From contig NZ_JBCFBO010000001.1 of NCBI RefSeq assembly GCF_038562635.1, positions 821,869 through 885,868 on the forward strand: a stretch of DNA of 64,000 nt, in the 5' to 3' direction. This DNA is from Methanobacterium sp. (lineage in GTDB: Archaea > Methanobacteriota > Methanobacteria > Methanobacteriales > Methanobacteriaceae). The position numbers were made by a program, and so were the translations under genes. Shown here one piece after another: positions 1 through 8,772 of this stretch (its first letter is position 1; each line of letters opens with the position of its first letter). The notes under the pieces were generated by a model that saw only the letters and a list, made by a program, of their open reading frames with translations, was not told the DNA's origin and searched no databases.

Positions 1-1694
1 AAAATAAGCAGGGTGCCATCAGGGATGTCCATGTAACTATTGAATTAATCCCATATACAAGAAATCGAGTAATTTCTCTTTTAGATATTACAGATAAGAA
101 AAGATCAAGAAAAGCACTTAGAGAAAATGAGAAGAAATACCGTCAGTTAGTGGAAAATGCCCATGAAGGTATCTGGTCAGTTGATGCCGAAGGCAATACC
201 CTCTTTGTAAATCCACGAATGGCAGATATGCTGGGCTATACTGTAGATGAAATGTTAAAGATGCATTTATTATCTTTTATGGATAAAAAAAATGAAAAAA
301 TTGTTAAATCACATGTGAAAAACTACAATGACATTGCTGAAGGACTATACGAATTTAAATTTATTAAAAAAGACGGGAAAAAAATCCATGTAAATATAGA
401 TGTCACACAAGTCCATGATGACCACGGCAATTATATAGAATCCTTAGCATTAATATCAGACATCACCGAACGCAGGAAAGCTGAAGAAAAACTTAGATTA
501 GCAAGTAAATATAACCGTAGCCTAATTGAAGCAAGTTTAGACCCTCTTGTGACTATTGGTTCTGATGGAAAAATAACTGACGTAAATAACTCTACAGAAC
601 TTATAACCGGTTACGCTCGAGAACAGCTCATAGGGACTGATTTTTCAGACTACTTTACCGAACCTGAAAAAGCCAGAAAGGGATATCAACAAGTTTTTCA
701 GGAAGGATTAGTGCGTGATTACCCATTAAAAATTAAAAATAATGCAGGTTTTACAACGCCGGTTTTATATAATGCTTCCGTTTATAAAGACGAATTAGGG
801 AACGTTATAGGCGTATTTGCCGCTGCACGTGATATTACCCAGCTTAAAAAAGCCGAAGAAAATATAAAAGCGTCACTTGAAGAAAAAGAGATACTGCTTA
901 GAGAAATTCACCACAGGGTTAAAAATAACCTGCAGATAATAAGCTCCCTTTTAAGTCTTCAAACAGGTTACACTAAGGACTATGAAACACGGAATGTCCT
1001 TGAAGAGAGTCAAAATCGCGTTAAATCTATGGCAATAGTCCATGAAAAACTTTACAGTTCAGAAAACCTTGTAAAAATAGATTTCAAAGATTATATTAAA
1101 GATCTAACAGATAGCCTGTTTTTAACCTATAAGATCAGCCCATATATGATAAAATTAAATAAAAATATTGATAATATTTTTTTAAATGTAAATACTGCAA
1201 TTCCATGCGGCCTCATAATAAATGAACTGGTAACAAACAGCCTAAAACATGCATTTCCGGTGGCCTCTGGCCACGGACCCGCAAATCATAGATTTGCAGA
1301 TCCTGCGAACGTAGTTCGCAGGTTTGAAGATAAAAACCGGGAAAAATGTAGTTTTCTCGGCCCCAAAATCGGAGATTTTGAGGGATTTTCAATTCCGGCT
1401 GGCTACGTTCGCGGACCAACAGATGAAAAATCTGCAGATCCCCAGACTGCAGGCCCTAATTCTAATGAAATACAGATTGAACTTAACCAATTAAAAAATA
1501 ATTTAGTATTAGTAGTCTCAGATAACGGTGTGGGCTTACCTGAAAATATAGATTTCACAAATACGGAATCATTAGGGCTACGTTTAGTAAATAACCTGGT
1601 TAGACAGGTCGATGGTACTATTGAACTAGACAAATCAGAAGGTACTAAATTTAAAATTACTTTTAAAGAATTGAAATATAAAAAAAGAATTTAA
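1..1694 (+). CDS. PAS-domain sensor histidine kinase, 5' end outside window
   Basis: The reading frame (codons from base 3) is open to the left edge, so this is the C-terminal part of a larger kinase; GTG at 150 is only an internal codon. In order it has the tail of one PAS/PAC domain, a PAS domain (about 135-480), another PAS (about 500-850), a HisKA_2 phosphoacceptor region around EIHHRVKNNLQIISSLL and an HATPase domain with N box NELVTNSLKHAFP and G boxes VSDNGVGLP and SLGLRLV. No membrane segment is visible, so this part is cytoplasmic and probably senses a ligand or redox state through PAS. The ATPase domain carries a 68-codon in-frame insert (1260-1463) made of hairpin DNA that is absent from the related kinase at 3099. 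Whether the enzyme is still active is unknown. No response regulator gene is adjacent. Confidence 0.9.
   Translation, partial: NKQGAIRDVHVTIELIPYTRNRVISLLDITDKKRSRKALRENEKKYRQLVENAHEGIWSVDAEGNTLFVNPRMADMLGYTVDEMLKMHLLSFMDKKNEKIVKSHVKNYNDIAEGLYEFKFIKKDGKKIHVNIDVTQVHDDHGNYIESLALISDITERRKAEEKLRLASKYNRSLIEASLDPLVTIGSDGKITDVNNSTELITGYAREQLIGTDFSDYFTEPEKARKGYQQVFQEGLVRDYPLKIKNNAGFTTPVLYNASVYKDELGNVIGVFAAARDITQLKKAEENIKASLEEKEILLREIHHRVKNNLQIISSLLSLQTGYTKDYETRNVLEESQNRVKSMAIVHEKLYSSENLVKIDFKDYIKDLTDSLFLTYKISPYMIKLNKNIDNIFLNVNTAIPCGLIINELVTNSLKHAFPVASGHGPANHRFADPANVVRRFEDKNREKCSFLGPKIGDFEGFSIPAGYVRGPTDEKSADPQTAGPNSNEIQIELNQLKNNLVLVVSDNGVGLPENIDFTNTESLGLRLVNNLVRQVDGTIELDKSEGTKFKITFKELKYKKRI
1260..1463 (+). 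repeat. Palindromic-array insert inside the kinase ATPase domain
   Basis: A 204-base, frame-preserving stretch between KHAFP and NEIQIEL is built of short hairpins: CCGTGGCC-type arms around TCT (1257-1276), GCAAATC-ATA-GATTTGC (1281-1297), CCTGCGAAC-GTA-GTTCGCAGG (1302-1322) and CAAAATC-GGA-GATTTTG (1364-1380). It is richer in G+C than the flanks and encodes a low-complexity, Pro/Gly/Asp-rich segment. The paralogous kinase at 3099-4757 runs directly from its N box into the next strand with no such insert. The design matches the intergenic arrays elsewhere in this window. Confidence 0.85.
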
Positions 1695-2048
1695 ATCATT
1701 TTTTTTAGTGGAAAGAAATATTACAGGTTTAATTTATAAAAAGATGGAAATTAAAACAATAACTATACAAAAAAGAGAAAAAACTACTAGTTTTAAGAGT
1801 ATGTGCCAGGACAATAAATGAAGGCATCATAGTATCACAGCACTCAATAAATCAAAATATAACTAAAAGGAGATAGATTAATATCCAATAATATTGACCT
1901 AAATTAATAATGTATGGTTTTACATACAATTTTTACGGTTTAGAATATCAATACAGATTTATATACAATTTTAGAAATTTTGATATTTTTATATTAAAAA
2001 ATAAGCTCAATTTTATCATCTTTTATAATTTCATTATTTTTAAAATAT
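1695..2048. other. Intergenic region, no feature seen
   Basis: About 350 bases of very AT-rich DNA between the kinase and the convergent small zinc-ribbon gene. I see no long open frame, RNA gene or strong hairpin. Confidence 0.5.
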
Positions 2049-2186
2049 TTAATTATACAAATTAATATGCTCAGTTCTGCTACACTTTGGACATATCCAT
2101 ATTTTCCAATCAGAGCGTAACTTTTTATATAATTTCCCCCTGCCGGATTTGCCACAATAGCTACATTTTCTAGTTTCATACTTCAA
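2049..2186 (-). CDS. Small zinc-ribbon protein (45 aa)
   Basis: A short minus-strand frame encodes a basic 45-residue protein with two Cys pairs, CSYCGKSG and CPKCSR, spaced as in a zinc ribbon, and a WKIWICPKC strand typical of such folds. The likely start is a TTG at 2186, preceded by GGGTGA (2191-2196 on the complement), the ribosome-binding pattern used by neighbours. It might bind nucleic acid or be a partner protein; the family is not recognised. A longer frame overlapping it on the same strand reads through without the Cys pattern and is judged a shadow. Confidence is moderate because the protein is short and the start is non-ATG. Confidence 0.55.
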   Translation of the reverse strand: MKYETRKCSYCGKSGRGKLYKKLRSDWKIWICPKCSRTEHINLYN

Positions 2187-2643
2187 GATTTCACCCACAA
2201 CATGTTATTAAATATACTTAGTTTTTTATTATTTTAATATGTATCATGTCATTTATATTAATTATTATTTAAAAATAGATCAATAATTACAAAAATATAA
2301 GTCAGTGGAACTAATGAATACCGTTTCTTTCTATCCTTTTTGAGAAATTAATGAGTTAAATAATTTCATTTCGATGATTATATACTTAATTTAACTTATT
2401 TTATTTTCAATAATTTCATGTAATAAAAACAGCATGTTGATATATGAGAAAAAACAAAAAAAAGAGTAGAATCTCAATAAATCAAATAATACTTTGATTG
2501 AGATTTATATATCGAAAACAGGTTAAAATTTTCTGCTTCAACGCGAAAATTAAGGCCACATTAACATATATCACTTTAAGTGAGTTAAAAAGCAATTGTA
2601 TCTAAAAAATAAAGGATTAAATTAAATTATGGAGATGAAAAAA
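2187..2643. other. Intergenic region with two dyads upstream of the AhpD-like gene
   Basis: AT-rich leader DNA. It holds an inverted repeat at 2470-2505 (AATCTCA and ATCAAA halves mirrored by TTTGAT and TGAGATT) and a short palindrome TCACTTTAAGTGA at 2571-2583, either of which could be an operator for the gene that follows. No coding frame was found. Confidence 0.45.
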
Positions 2644-2991
2644 ATGAAAGAAGAAGTATTTTTCAGCAAAGGAATGCCTCATATTAAAAAAGATTATCCA
2701 GACCTTTATGAAGCAATTGTACATTTAAATAATGCCGCATATACAGGTAAAACCATAGATTATAAAACTCAAAAGTTAATAGCCATAGCAGTAAATGCAG
2801 CAGCTTCTGATGATAGGGCAATAAGAAAACAAATGGTAAGCGGAATGAAAGAACTCGGAATTACAAAAGATGAGATAATGGACGCTTTAAGGGTTGTTCT
2901 TTTAACTGCAGGAAAACCAGCGTTTACCAAATCGGTTGCAATACTGTATAAATTACTTGAAGACCCTGAAATGGTAAAATGTATTAAATGA
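2644..2991 (+). CDS. Carboxymuconolactone decarboxylase (AhpD-like) family protein
   Basis: A 115-residue all-helical protein of the CMD family, whose members range from protocatechuate-pathway decarboxylases to AhpD peroxidase reductases. The central helix region reads AVNAAASDDRAIRKQMVSG, where AhpD would have a CxxC motif and a His; the Cys pair is missing, so thiol peroxidase-reductase chemistry is unlikely and the substrate is unknown. I chose ATG 2644 because GGAGATGA lies five bases before it; the ATG at 2629 overlaps that ribosome site. It is probably a single-gene unit with possible operator dyads upstream. Confidence 0.8.
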   Translation: MKEEVFFSKGMPHIKKDYPDLYEAIVHLNNAAYTGKTIDYKTQKLIAIAVNAAASDDRAIRKQMVSGMKELGITKDEIMDALRVVLLTAGKPAFTKSVAILYKLLEDPEMVKCIK

Positions 2992-3098
2992 TTTTTTTTA
3001 AACAAATTTATTTTTAATAATCCTCTATTTATTTTTAATAAGATATTGATGCAGATTAACACCAATAAACTTATTTTAGAAAGTACTAAAGAAAAATC

Positions 3099-4757
3099 AT
3101 GAACTTTCAGTATTCCCCCTATGGCGTCATACTAATGGTAAGCGCATTCATAATTTTATCTTTAGGTATTTACAGTTACAGAAAACGTTCATCTACATTA
3201 CATACTTACTTCATTTTTTTCATGATATCCATATTTTTATGGTGCCTTGGGGCAGGAATGGAATTTTTCAGCATTGCAATATGGGCAAAGGTATTCTGGG
3301 TTAAAGTTACTTACTTTGGAGTAGCTACAGTTGCACCTCTCTGGTTTATATTTGTATTAAACTATGCTAATTATGAGAAATATTTAAAACCTACCTACAT
3401 CAGGCTTCTTTTCTTGATACCATCTATCATTATAATTATGGCATTTACAAATGAATGGCACGGATTGCTGTGGCCAAATATAATCCCAACTTCCAGCCAG
3501 CCAGGAGCTGTTTTAATTTACGAACACGGCCCTGTTTTTTTCATCAACATGATATACAGTTTCTCCCTGACTATAATAGGACTAATTATTTTAATTAAAA
3601 CATTAATAAAGTCTTCTAGAAAGTATCGCCAACAGATTTCCATTTTAATAATGGTTGGGTTAATACCATTAATTTTCAGCAGCCTTTATGCATTTCACGT
3701 TCTCCCCATTGTAGGGCTAGATTTCTCCCCATTTGCACTTGTCATAGCTGGAATGCTGCTTGCTTTAAGTATTTTCAGGTTCCATTTCCTGGATATTCTT
3801 CCAGTAGCCCATAAAATACTATTTAAAAATATGGTCAACGGTGTTCTGGTTTTTGATGATAATGAAAAGTTAATGGAAGTAAATTCTGCTGCCAGTCTAA
3901 TAGGCATAAGCCCTGAAGATATTAACAGGAATGCAGATGAAGTTTTCGGCAAATTTGAAGAACTTAAATCAGTTTACATGGCACGTAAGTCCGAATCAGA
4001 GGTATTTTTAGGAGAACCATTAAATCAATGGATTCAAGCTCAGATTACCCCCATATATGACGATGAAGATATATTTCAGGGACATTTGCTAATAATTCAG
4101 GACATAAATAAACGCAAAAAACTTGAAGATGAATTAAAAAAATCACTGGAAGAAAAAGATCTGATGATGAAGGAAATTCATCACAGAGTCAAGAACAACT
4201 TCATGATTATACAGAGCCTCCTTCAACTACAATCACGGCATATAAACGATAAAGATGTTTTAGAGATTTTTAAAGAGAGCCAAAATCGAATTAAATCAAT
4301 GGTATTTGTCCATCAGCGTTTGTACCAGCATGATAACCTTAAAAAGATTAATTTCGGAGATTATCCCGAAACTTTAGCTTCGGATATTTTCAAAAGCTAT
4401 GTGAGCAATCCCGATCAAATAACATTAGACATAGACACTGAAGATGTCACCATAGATATAGATACAGCTATTCCCCTCGGATTAATTCTTAATGAGCTAA
4501 TTTCAAATAGCTTAAAATATGCATTTCCTAAAGGTAGAAATGGGATATTAACAGTTAAATCTTATTTAAAAGGTAGTAAATACAGTTTAATAGTAAGTGA
4601 TAATGGAATAGGGTTTCCAGAAGATTTAGACTACGAAAATTCAGATTCTTTAGGTTTAAAATTAATATACAGTTTATCTGATCAAATAGGAGCAGATGTT
4701 AAACTAGATACAGCAAATGGAACTAAATTTGAAATTACATTTGAAGTCAAAAACTAA
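3099..4757 (+). CDS. Membrane sensor histidine kinase with seven-helix sensor and PAS domain
   Basis: This is a 552-residue kinase. Residues 1-230 form about seven hydrophobic helices, resembling the 7TM sensor module found in other methanogen kinases. A PAS domain follows (about 235-345), then HisKA_2 with EIHHRVKNNFMIIQSLLQLQ (about 359-378) and an HATPase domain with NELISNSLKYAFP, VSDNGIGFP and SLGLKLI. The kinase core is clearly paralogous to the kinase at 1-1694, which gives a control for the insert seen there. It probably sits in the cell membrane and phosphorylates a response regulator encoded elsewhere. No good ribosome site precedes ATG 3099. Confidence 0.88.
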   Translation: MNFQYSPYGVILMVSAFIILSLGIYSYRKRSSTLHTYFIFFMISIFLWCLGAGMEFFSIAIWAKVFWVKVTYFGVATVAPLWFIFVLNYANYEKYLKPTYIRLLFLIPSIIIIMAFTNEWHGLLWPNIIPTSSQPGAVLIYEHGPVFFINMIYSFSLTIIGLIILIKTLIKSSRKYRQQISILIMVGLIPLIFSSLYAFHVLPIVGLDFSPFALVIAGMLLALSIFRFHFLDILPVAHKILFKNMVNGVLVFDDNEKLMEVNSAASLIGISPEDINRNADEVFGKFEELKSVYMARKSESEVFLGEPLNQWIQAQITPIYDDEDIFQGHLLIIQDINKRKKLEDELKKSLEEKDLMMKEIHHRVKNNFMIIQSLLQLQSRHINDKDVLEIFKESQNRIKSMVFVHQRLYQHDNLKKINFGDYPETLASDIFKSYVSNPDQITLDIDTEDVTIDIDTAIPLGLILNELISNSLKYAFPKGRNGILTVKSYLKGSKYSLIVSDNGIGFPEDLDYENSDSLGLKLIYSLSDQIGADVKLDTANGTKFEITFEVKN

Positions 4758-5204
4758 ATTTATTTTAGGCTATTTTATATTCAATTAGATTTTGGATCAG
4801 TGCTTTTTTTATCATTTCATAAAGAGTAAAATGAATATTTATCATTTTGAACTGTTAAAATCAAATCCATTATTTTCAAATAGCATTAGATTTAACGAAC
4901 ACTAACTATATAATTGTCACTAATAATGCAAAAATAATTTCAAAAAATAAATTTCCCTTTGAAATAATATATAAAAATAATTTTATAAATTTTACTTATA
5001 ACAAATATAATTTGCTAAAAAGCATGAAATAAACCAAATATAATATTATTTTTTATTAATCAATTTATATAATAATTAATTAATTAATAACGTATTTAAT
5101 AATTATTTTATACTAAAATAAGCTCTAATTTTTTATATAATTTACAAAGGTTTAAATACAGTCCCATTAGACTATATACAATACGCATGAAGGAGGTAAA
5201 AAGA
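4758..5204. other. AT-rich intergenic region, promoter at its 3' end
   Basis: About 450 bases with no coding frame or RNA gene visible. The last 100 bases carry the promoter described separately. Confidence 0.5.
5115..5158 (+). promoter_or_regulatory. Promoter with conserved upstream element, copy 1
   Basis: AAAATAAGC (5115-5123) lies 36 bases before a TATA-like TTTAAATA (5151-5158), itself preceded by purines (AAAGG). The same arrangement recurs before the paralogous gene at 5913, so the element is probably a shared activator or repressor site. Confidence 0.6.
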
Positions 5205-5414
5205 ATGGTAAACCCAATAATCGCTGCAATATTGTCTTTCATAATCCCTGGATTAGGGCAGATAATAGCTGGAGAAACTAAAAAAGGAATAATATTTTTC
5301 GTTATTGCAATTGTAATAGGAATATTAAGCGCAGTAAGCCTATTTATTAGCATTATATATTTCATATACGCAATATATGTCGCTTACGACGCATATCAGC
5401 TTGCAAAAGCTTAA
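5205..5414 (+). CDS. Small membrane protein, TM2-like, copy 1
   Basis: A 69-residue protein with two hydrophobic helices. The first follows MVNPIIAAILSFIIPGLGQ; the second ends IYAIYVAYDAYQLAKA. The P-G-L-G-Q turn, the G-x-x-KKG segment and the terminal YDAY motif resemble TM2-type small membrane proteins whose role is unknown. The start is ATG 5205, because GGAGGT lies five to six bases upstream; an ATG at 5187 would put the ribosome site inside the gene. It is a close paralog of the gene at 5913. Confidence 0.72.
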   Translation: MVNPIIAAILSFIIPGLGQIIAGETKKGIIFFVIAIVIGILSAVSLFISIIYFIYAIYVAYDAYQLAKA

Positions 5415-5912
5415 ATATTAAGTTATATTCTTAAATAATGATATCTTTAATTAATCGATACATCTATTTTCATTTTTTTTACAATTTAAAATAAGATATA
5501 CATCTATCTTTAAACAAATAGAAAATAAATATTCACTCTTTGAAATAGTGGAATCACATTAAAATCCAATTATTCTTTAAATATTATTTTAAGGTAATGG
5601 AATATAAATACATGGTGTCAGACATATCCAAATAAATTCTTCTAAAATAACTTGCTTAAAAAACATTGTTTATTCAATATAGGCCTGGAATTAACTAATA
5701 AAATACAGATTATCCCCCTATTATTAAGTGAAAAAATATTTAATAGATTGATACTTTATTTTTCGCCGATTTAAGCCCTAATATATTTTTTTATTAAGTA
5801 CTAATGTACCTATTTTATATTACCTGCCAAAATAAGCCTAATTTTGATAATTTTTAGAAAGATTTAAATAATAAATTATATAATATAATTAATACAGTAA
5901 GGAGGTAATCAA
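5415..5912. other. Intergenic region between the two TM2-like genes
   Basis: About 500 bases of AT-rich DNA. Apart from the promoter near its 3' end I see no gene, RNA or repeat. Confidence 0.5.
5829..5870 (+). promoter_or_regulatory. Promoter with conserved upstream element, copy 2
   Basis: AAAATAAGC (5829-5837) lies 34 bases before TTTAAATA (5863-5870), with AGAAAGA just upstream of the TATA box. Spacing and sequence mirror the promoter at 5115. Confidence 0.6.
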
Positions 5913-6146
5913 ATGGTAAATGCAATACTTGCCGCATTAATGTCTTTAATAATCCCCGGAACAGGCCAGATAGTATCCGGTGAAGTTAAAAAAGGAATAA
6001 TATTTTTAGCCATAGAAATTATATTATACATACTATTCCTCACAGTAAGCCCCTCTATTGTTATCATATCATTCCTGTTTGCCATATATGCTGCTTATGA
6101 CGCATATAATGGAGCAAAATCAGATCCACATACATCTGCAGTATAA
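5913..6146 (+). CDS. Small membrane protein, TM2-like, copy 2
   Basis: A 77-residue paralog of the protein at 5205. It starts MVNAILAALMSLIIPGTGQ, has a GEVKKGIIF linker and a second helix ending in the YAAYDAYNGAK motif, followed by a short polar tail. GGAGGTAATCAA directly before ATG 5913 is a strong ribosome site. The conserved motif and the matching promoter suggest co-regulated duplicates, but the function is not recognised. Confidence 0.75.
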   Translation: MVNAILAALMSLIIPGTGQIVSGEVKKGIIFLAIEIILYILFLTVSPSIVIISFLFAIYAAYDAYNGAKSDPHTSAV

Positions 6147-6240
6147 TAAATCCCTTTTCATTTTATTTCTAAAAAAAACTCATTAATTACAAAATTAAAT
6201 AAATAGACGGCATTATAATCATTTTTGAATCTAATTTATC

Positions 6241-6256
6241 AAGCACAACATTTTTA
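6241..6256 (+). promoter_or_regulatory. rpl15e promoter, distal copy
   Basis: AAGCACAAC followed by a TATA box TTTTTATA. Downstream ATGATCATCA and AACAACTT also match the proximal copy, so a larger block has been duplicated. Confidence 0.6.
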
Positions 6257-6381
6257 TACAACCCAATGATCATCATTTGAAATAACAACTTAATAGTTAA
6301 TTTTTCTACTTTTTAACGATAAATTTATATCTTGAAAATAAATAAAATCATCCATACATGATCGCTTTTAATTTTCGTTTA

Positions 6382-6397
6382 AAGCACAACCTTTTTA
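6382..6397 (+). promoter_or_regulatory. rpl15e promoter, proximal copy
   Basis: AAGCACAAC then TTTTTATA, followed by TTGATCATCA and AACAACTT. It lies about 110 bases before the start codon, implying a leader of some 80 bases. Confidence 0.65.
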
Positions 6398-6500
6398 TAC
6401 TAACTTATTCTAATAATTGATCATCACCAATGGTGAAAACAACTTTTTTTGGGAAATAATCCCATGGATGTGGCGCAAGCTGAACAAAAGAGGTGTTTTA

Positions 6501-7046
6501 ATGTATAAATATATAAGAGACGCATGGAAAAATCCAAGCGATTCCTTCGTCAAGGAGCTTATGCAACAAAGAGCTCCACAGTGGAGAAGGGAAAGCGTAA
6601 TTCAGAGAATAGACAGACCTACAAGGCTCGACAGAGCAAGGTCTTTAGGATATAAAGCTAAAAAAGGATATGTTGTTGTAAGGACCCGAGTTAGGAGAGG
6701 TGGGAGCAGAAAAACAAGATTCACCGCCGGTAGAAAACCTAAAAGACAAGGTGTCAACAAGATAACCCCTGCAAAATCCATTAAAAGAATAGCAGAAGAA
6801 AGAGTAGCCAAAAAATACCCTAACTTAGAAGTTTTAAACTCATACTGGGTATGGGAAGACGGTAAATTCAAATTTTTTGAAGTCATACTAGTTGATCCAA
6901 ACAGTCCATCAATTAAAGCGGATAAAAACATAAACTGGATCTGTGAAAACCAGCACACAAGCCGTGCGCTTCGTGGACTCACAAGTGAAGGTAAAAAAAC
7001 CCGTGGACTTCGAAGAAAAGGTAAAGGCGCTGAAAAGGCAAGATAA
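6501..7046 (+). CDS. rpl15e: 50S ribosomal protein L15e
   Basis: A 181-residue basic protein. The N-terminus MYKYIRDAWKNP, the RRESVIQRIDRPTRLDRARSLGYKAK-type core and the C-terminal SRALRGLTSEGKK segment identify ribosomal protein L15e, which binds large-subunit rRNA. I chose ATG 6501 because AGGTG lies just upstream; a longer frame beginning at 6417 has non-family sequence at its start and spans the leader. It heads the RNA-processing superoperon and is served by two tandem promoters. Confidence 0.95.
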   Translation: MYKYIRDAWKNPSDSFVKELMQQRAPQWRRESVIQRIDRPTRLDRARSLGYKAKKGYVVVRTRVRRGGSRKTRFTAGRKPKRQGVNKITPAKSIKRIAEERVAKKYPNLEVLNSYWVWEDGKFKFFEVILVDPNSPSIKADKNINWICENQHTSRALRGLTSEGKKTRGLRRKGKGAEKAR

Positions 7047-7088
7047 GCCTTAAATTATTTTTTTTAGCAAAATAAAGGAAAAATATCC

Positions 7089-7511
7089 ATGATCCATAAC
7101 ATTTCATATCGTGTATTTGTTTATGGAACAGAAAATGAGGAAAAGGTGAAAGGAGCAGTTCAAACTCTCTTTCCCAATTCTCATCCTCAAACTGATACTA
7201 CAGAAGGCTATTTTAAGAATCCTGTTTTAATATTACATGATAAAATCTCCAAAAACCGTGAAATTAAAAATTTTATCCATATATTAGAAGAAATTGACGA
7301 ATCCAGTAAAAAACAACTTCGCAGTGAACTGGAAAATAAAATGGATGAGCGGGGAAATTTGTTCTTAAGATTTGATAAACAGAGAGCATATCTGGGAGAT
7401 TTAAAGATAATAAAACATGGAGATGCAATACACGTTAAAATAAATATAGCTGCCTATCCTGCAAAAAAAGAAAACGCAATGGAAGTTGCAAGGGATATTC
7501 TTGGTGTATAA
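7089..7511 (+). CDS. Predicted exosome-associated RNA-binding protein (COG1325/PF01877 family)
   Basis: A 140-residue protein of the archaeal family with an RNA-binding fold annotated as exosome-related. Signature stretches are RVFVYGTENEEKV, the GYFKNPVLILHDK segment and the LFLRFDKQRAYLGDLK motif near residue 97. The family is conserved next to L15e and the RNase P genes in euryarchaea, as here, and is thought to act in RNA processing; the molecular role is not established. It ends two bases before the next gene, so they are cotranscribed. Confidence 0.85.
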   Translation: MIHNISYRVFVYGTENEEKVKGAVQTLFPNSHPQTDTTEGYFKNPVLILHDKISKNREIKNFIHILEEIDESSKKQLRSELENKMDERGNLFLRFDKQRAYLGDLKIIKHGDAIHVKINIAAYPAKKENAMEVARDILGV

Positions 7512-7513
7512 TT

Positions 7514-8191
7514 ATGTTTTTTGATTTTCATGTTCACAATACCCATTTAGCTCGCGAAGCCAAACGGCTAGGATACAGCGGAATCGCACTTGTACAATCT
7601 TCCAAAAATTATAATAAAACCGCCAATATCAACCCTCAAGATGATTTTAAAGTCTTCAGTGGTGTTGAAATATATGCAAAAAATCCAGAAGATTTAAGAA
7701 AGAAAGTTCAAAAATTTAGAGAACTCAACGAAGTTTTAATAGTAAACGGCGGAGATATAAAGATAAATAGGGCTGCATGTGAAGATCCACGGGTAGATAT
7801 ACTGGCACATCCCTACAAAAATAGAAGAGACAGTGGAATAAACCACGTGCTTGCAAAGAAAGCCTCAGAAAACAATGTTGCAATTGAACTCAACATTAAT
7901 CAGGTGATTAAAACACGCCTATCACTAAGAGCAAAAATTCTAAGTCAATTCAGGCAAATTTTAAAGCTCCAGCGAAAATTTAAATTTCCACTAATAATTA
8001 CAAGTAATGCTTATTCCATATATGATCTTAGGACTCCTGAAGATATAACTGCCTTTGCAGGCTGCATGGAAATGACCCATGACGAAATTATAAGTTCATT
8101 ATCTAAAAATCCTGCAGATATAATAGAACGAAGCATGATAAGGAAAAATGTTATAGTACAAGGGGCTAGAACTATAGAACAGGATGATTAA
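7514..8191 (+). CDS. rnp3: RNase P protein component 3 (Rpp30)
   Basis: A 225-residue TIM-barrel protein related to PHP domains. It begins MFFDFHVHN and contains the VDILAHPYKNRRDSG loop, NVAIELNINQ and PLIITSNAYS, which are typical of archaeal Rpp30. With the Pop5 protein encoded next it forms a subcomplex that activates the RNase P RNA in tRNA 5' maturation. It lies within the superoperon; the next start codon is one base after its stop. Confidence 0.94.
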   Translation: MFFDFHVHNTHLAREAKRLGYSGIALVQSSKNYNKTANINPQDDFKVFSGVEIYAKNPEDLRKKVQKFRELNEVLIVNGGDIKINRAACEDPRVDILAHPYKNRRDSGINHVLAKKASENNVAIELNINQVIKTRLSLRAKILSQFRQILKLQRKFKFPLIITSNAYSIYDLRTPEDITAFAGCMEMTHDEIISSLSKNPADIIERSMIRKNVIVQGARTIEQDD

Positions 8192-8192
8192 G

Positions 8193-8564
8193 ATGAAGCT
8201 TAAAATACTGCCCCCTACACTCAGGAATGATAAAAGATACATCTCATTTGAAGCTGTATCAGAAGTACCTTTGGATAAAGAAGACGTTATCTCACTGGTA
8301 TGGGAATCTTCATTGAATTTCCACGGCGAATGTAAGACAAGTAAATTTGATCTGTGGGTTATGAGGATCTGGCCCCTTAAATCATCTGATGATAAAAATA
8401 TAATTAAAGGGATCCTCCAGTGTAATAGAGAAGAAGTAAGTTCAGTAAGAGCGGCGATCTTGCTTGTAAATAAATTTAAAGGCAAACGAGTAGTCTTTCA
8501 TACCATCGGTATTTCCGGAACAATCAAAGCCGGAATAAAAAAGTTTATTAAACTAGAAAAATAA
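8193..8564 (+). CDS. rnp2: RNase P protein component 2 (Pop5/Rpp14)
   Basis: A 123-residue protein beginning MKLKILPPTLRNDKRYISFE, the usual archaeal Pop5 opening, with the LWVMRIWPLKS and GILQCNREEVSSVRAA segments of the family. It pairs with Rpp30 and helps position the RNase P catalytic core. I chose ATG 8193 because GGATGATTAAG gives the genome's usual ribosome spacing. The upstream ATG at 8184 lies inside rnp3 and would place the ribosome site in the gene. Confidence 0.93.
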   Translation: MKLKILPPTLRNDKRYISFEAVSEVPLDKEDVISLVWESSLNFHGECKTSKFDLWVMRIWPLKSSDDKNIIKGILQCNREEVSSVRAAILLVNKFKGKRVVFHTIGISGTIKAGIKKFIKLEK

Positions 8565-8772
8565 CATAAATAAATAGTTTTTAATTTAAATCTGAATTCG
8601 TTTAAATTCGCTATTATTGCCCTTTTGAGTTATATCTAAAACTGAGTTTAAATGAGTAGTTTTAATTAATTTAATAAATAAATACATATACGTAAAGTAT
8701 TAAATCTAATATAAATTATATTTAGAAATTAAATTCATTTAGTAGATCGAAAAATAATAGAGAGGTATATAT

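Larger units (their letters stand above)
6147..6500. other. rpl15e upstream region with duplicated promoter
   Basis: About 350 bases. Its content is two near-identical promoters 141 bases apart, listed separately, and a 5' leader; no coding frame is apparent. Confidence 0.55.

Noticed and set aside
1994..2179. 61-codon minus-strand frame over the zinc-ribbon gene
   Set aside because: The overlapping frame with two CxxC motifs and a ribosome site at the right spacing is the better candidate.
6417..6500. 28-residue N-terminal extension of L15e
   Set aside because: The extension is not family-like, and AGGTG before ATG 6501 marks the real start.
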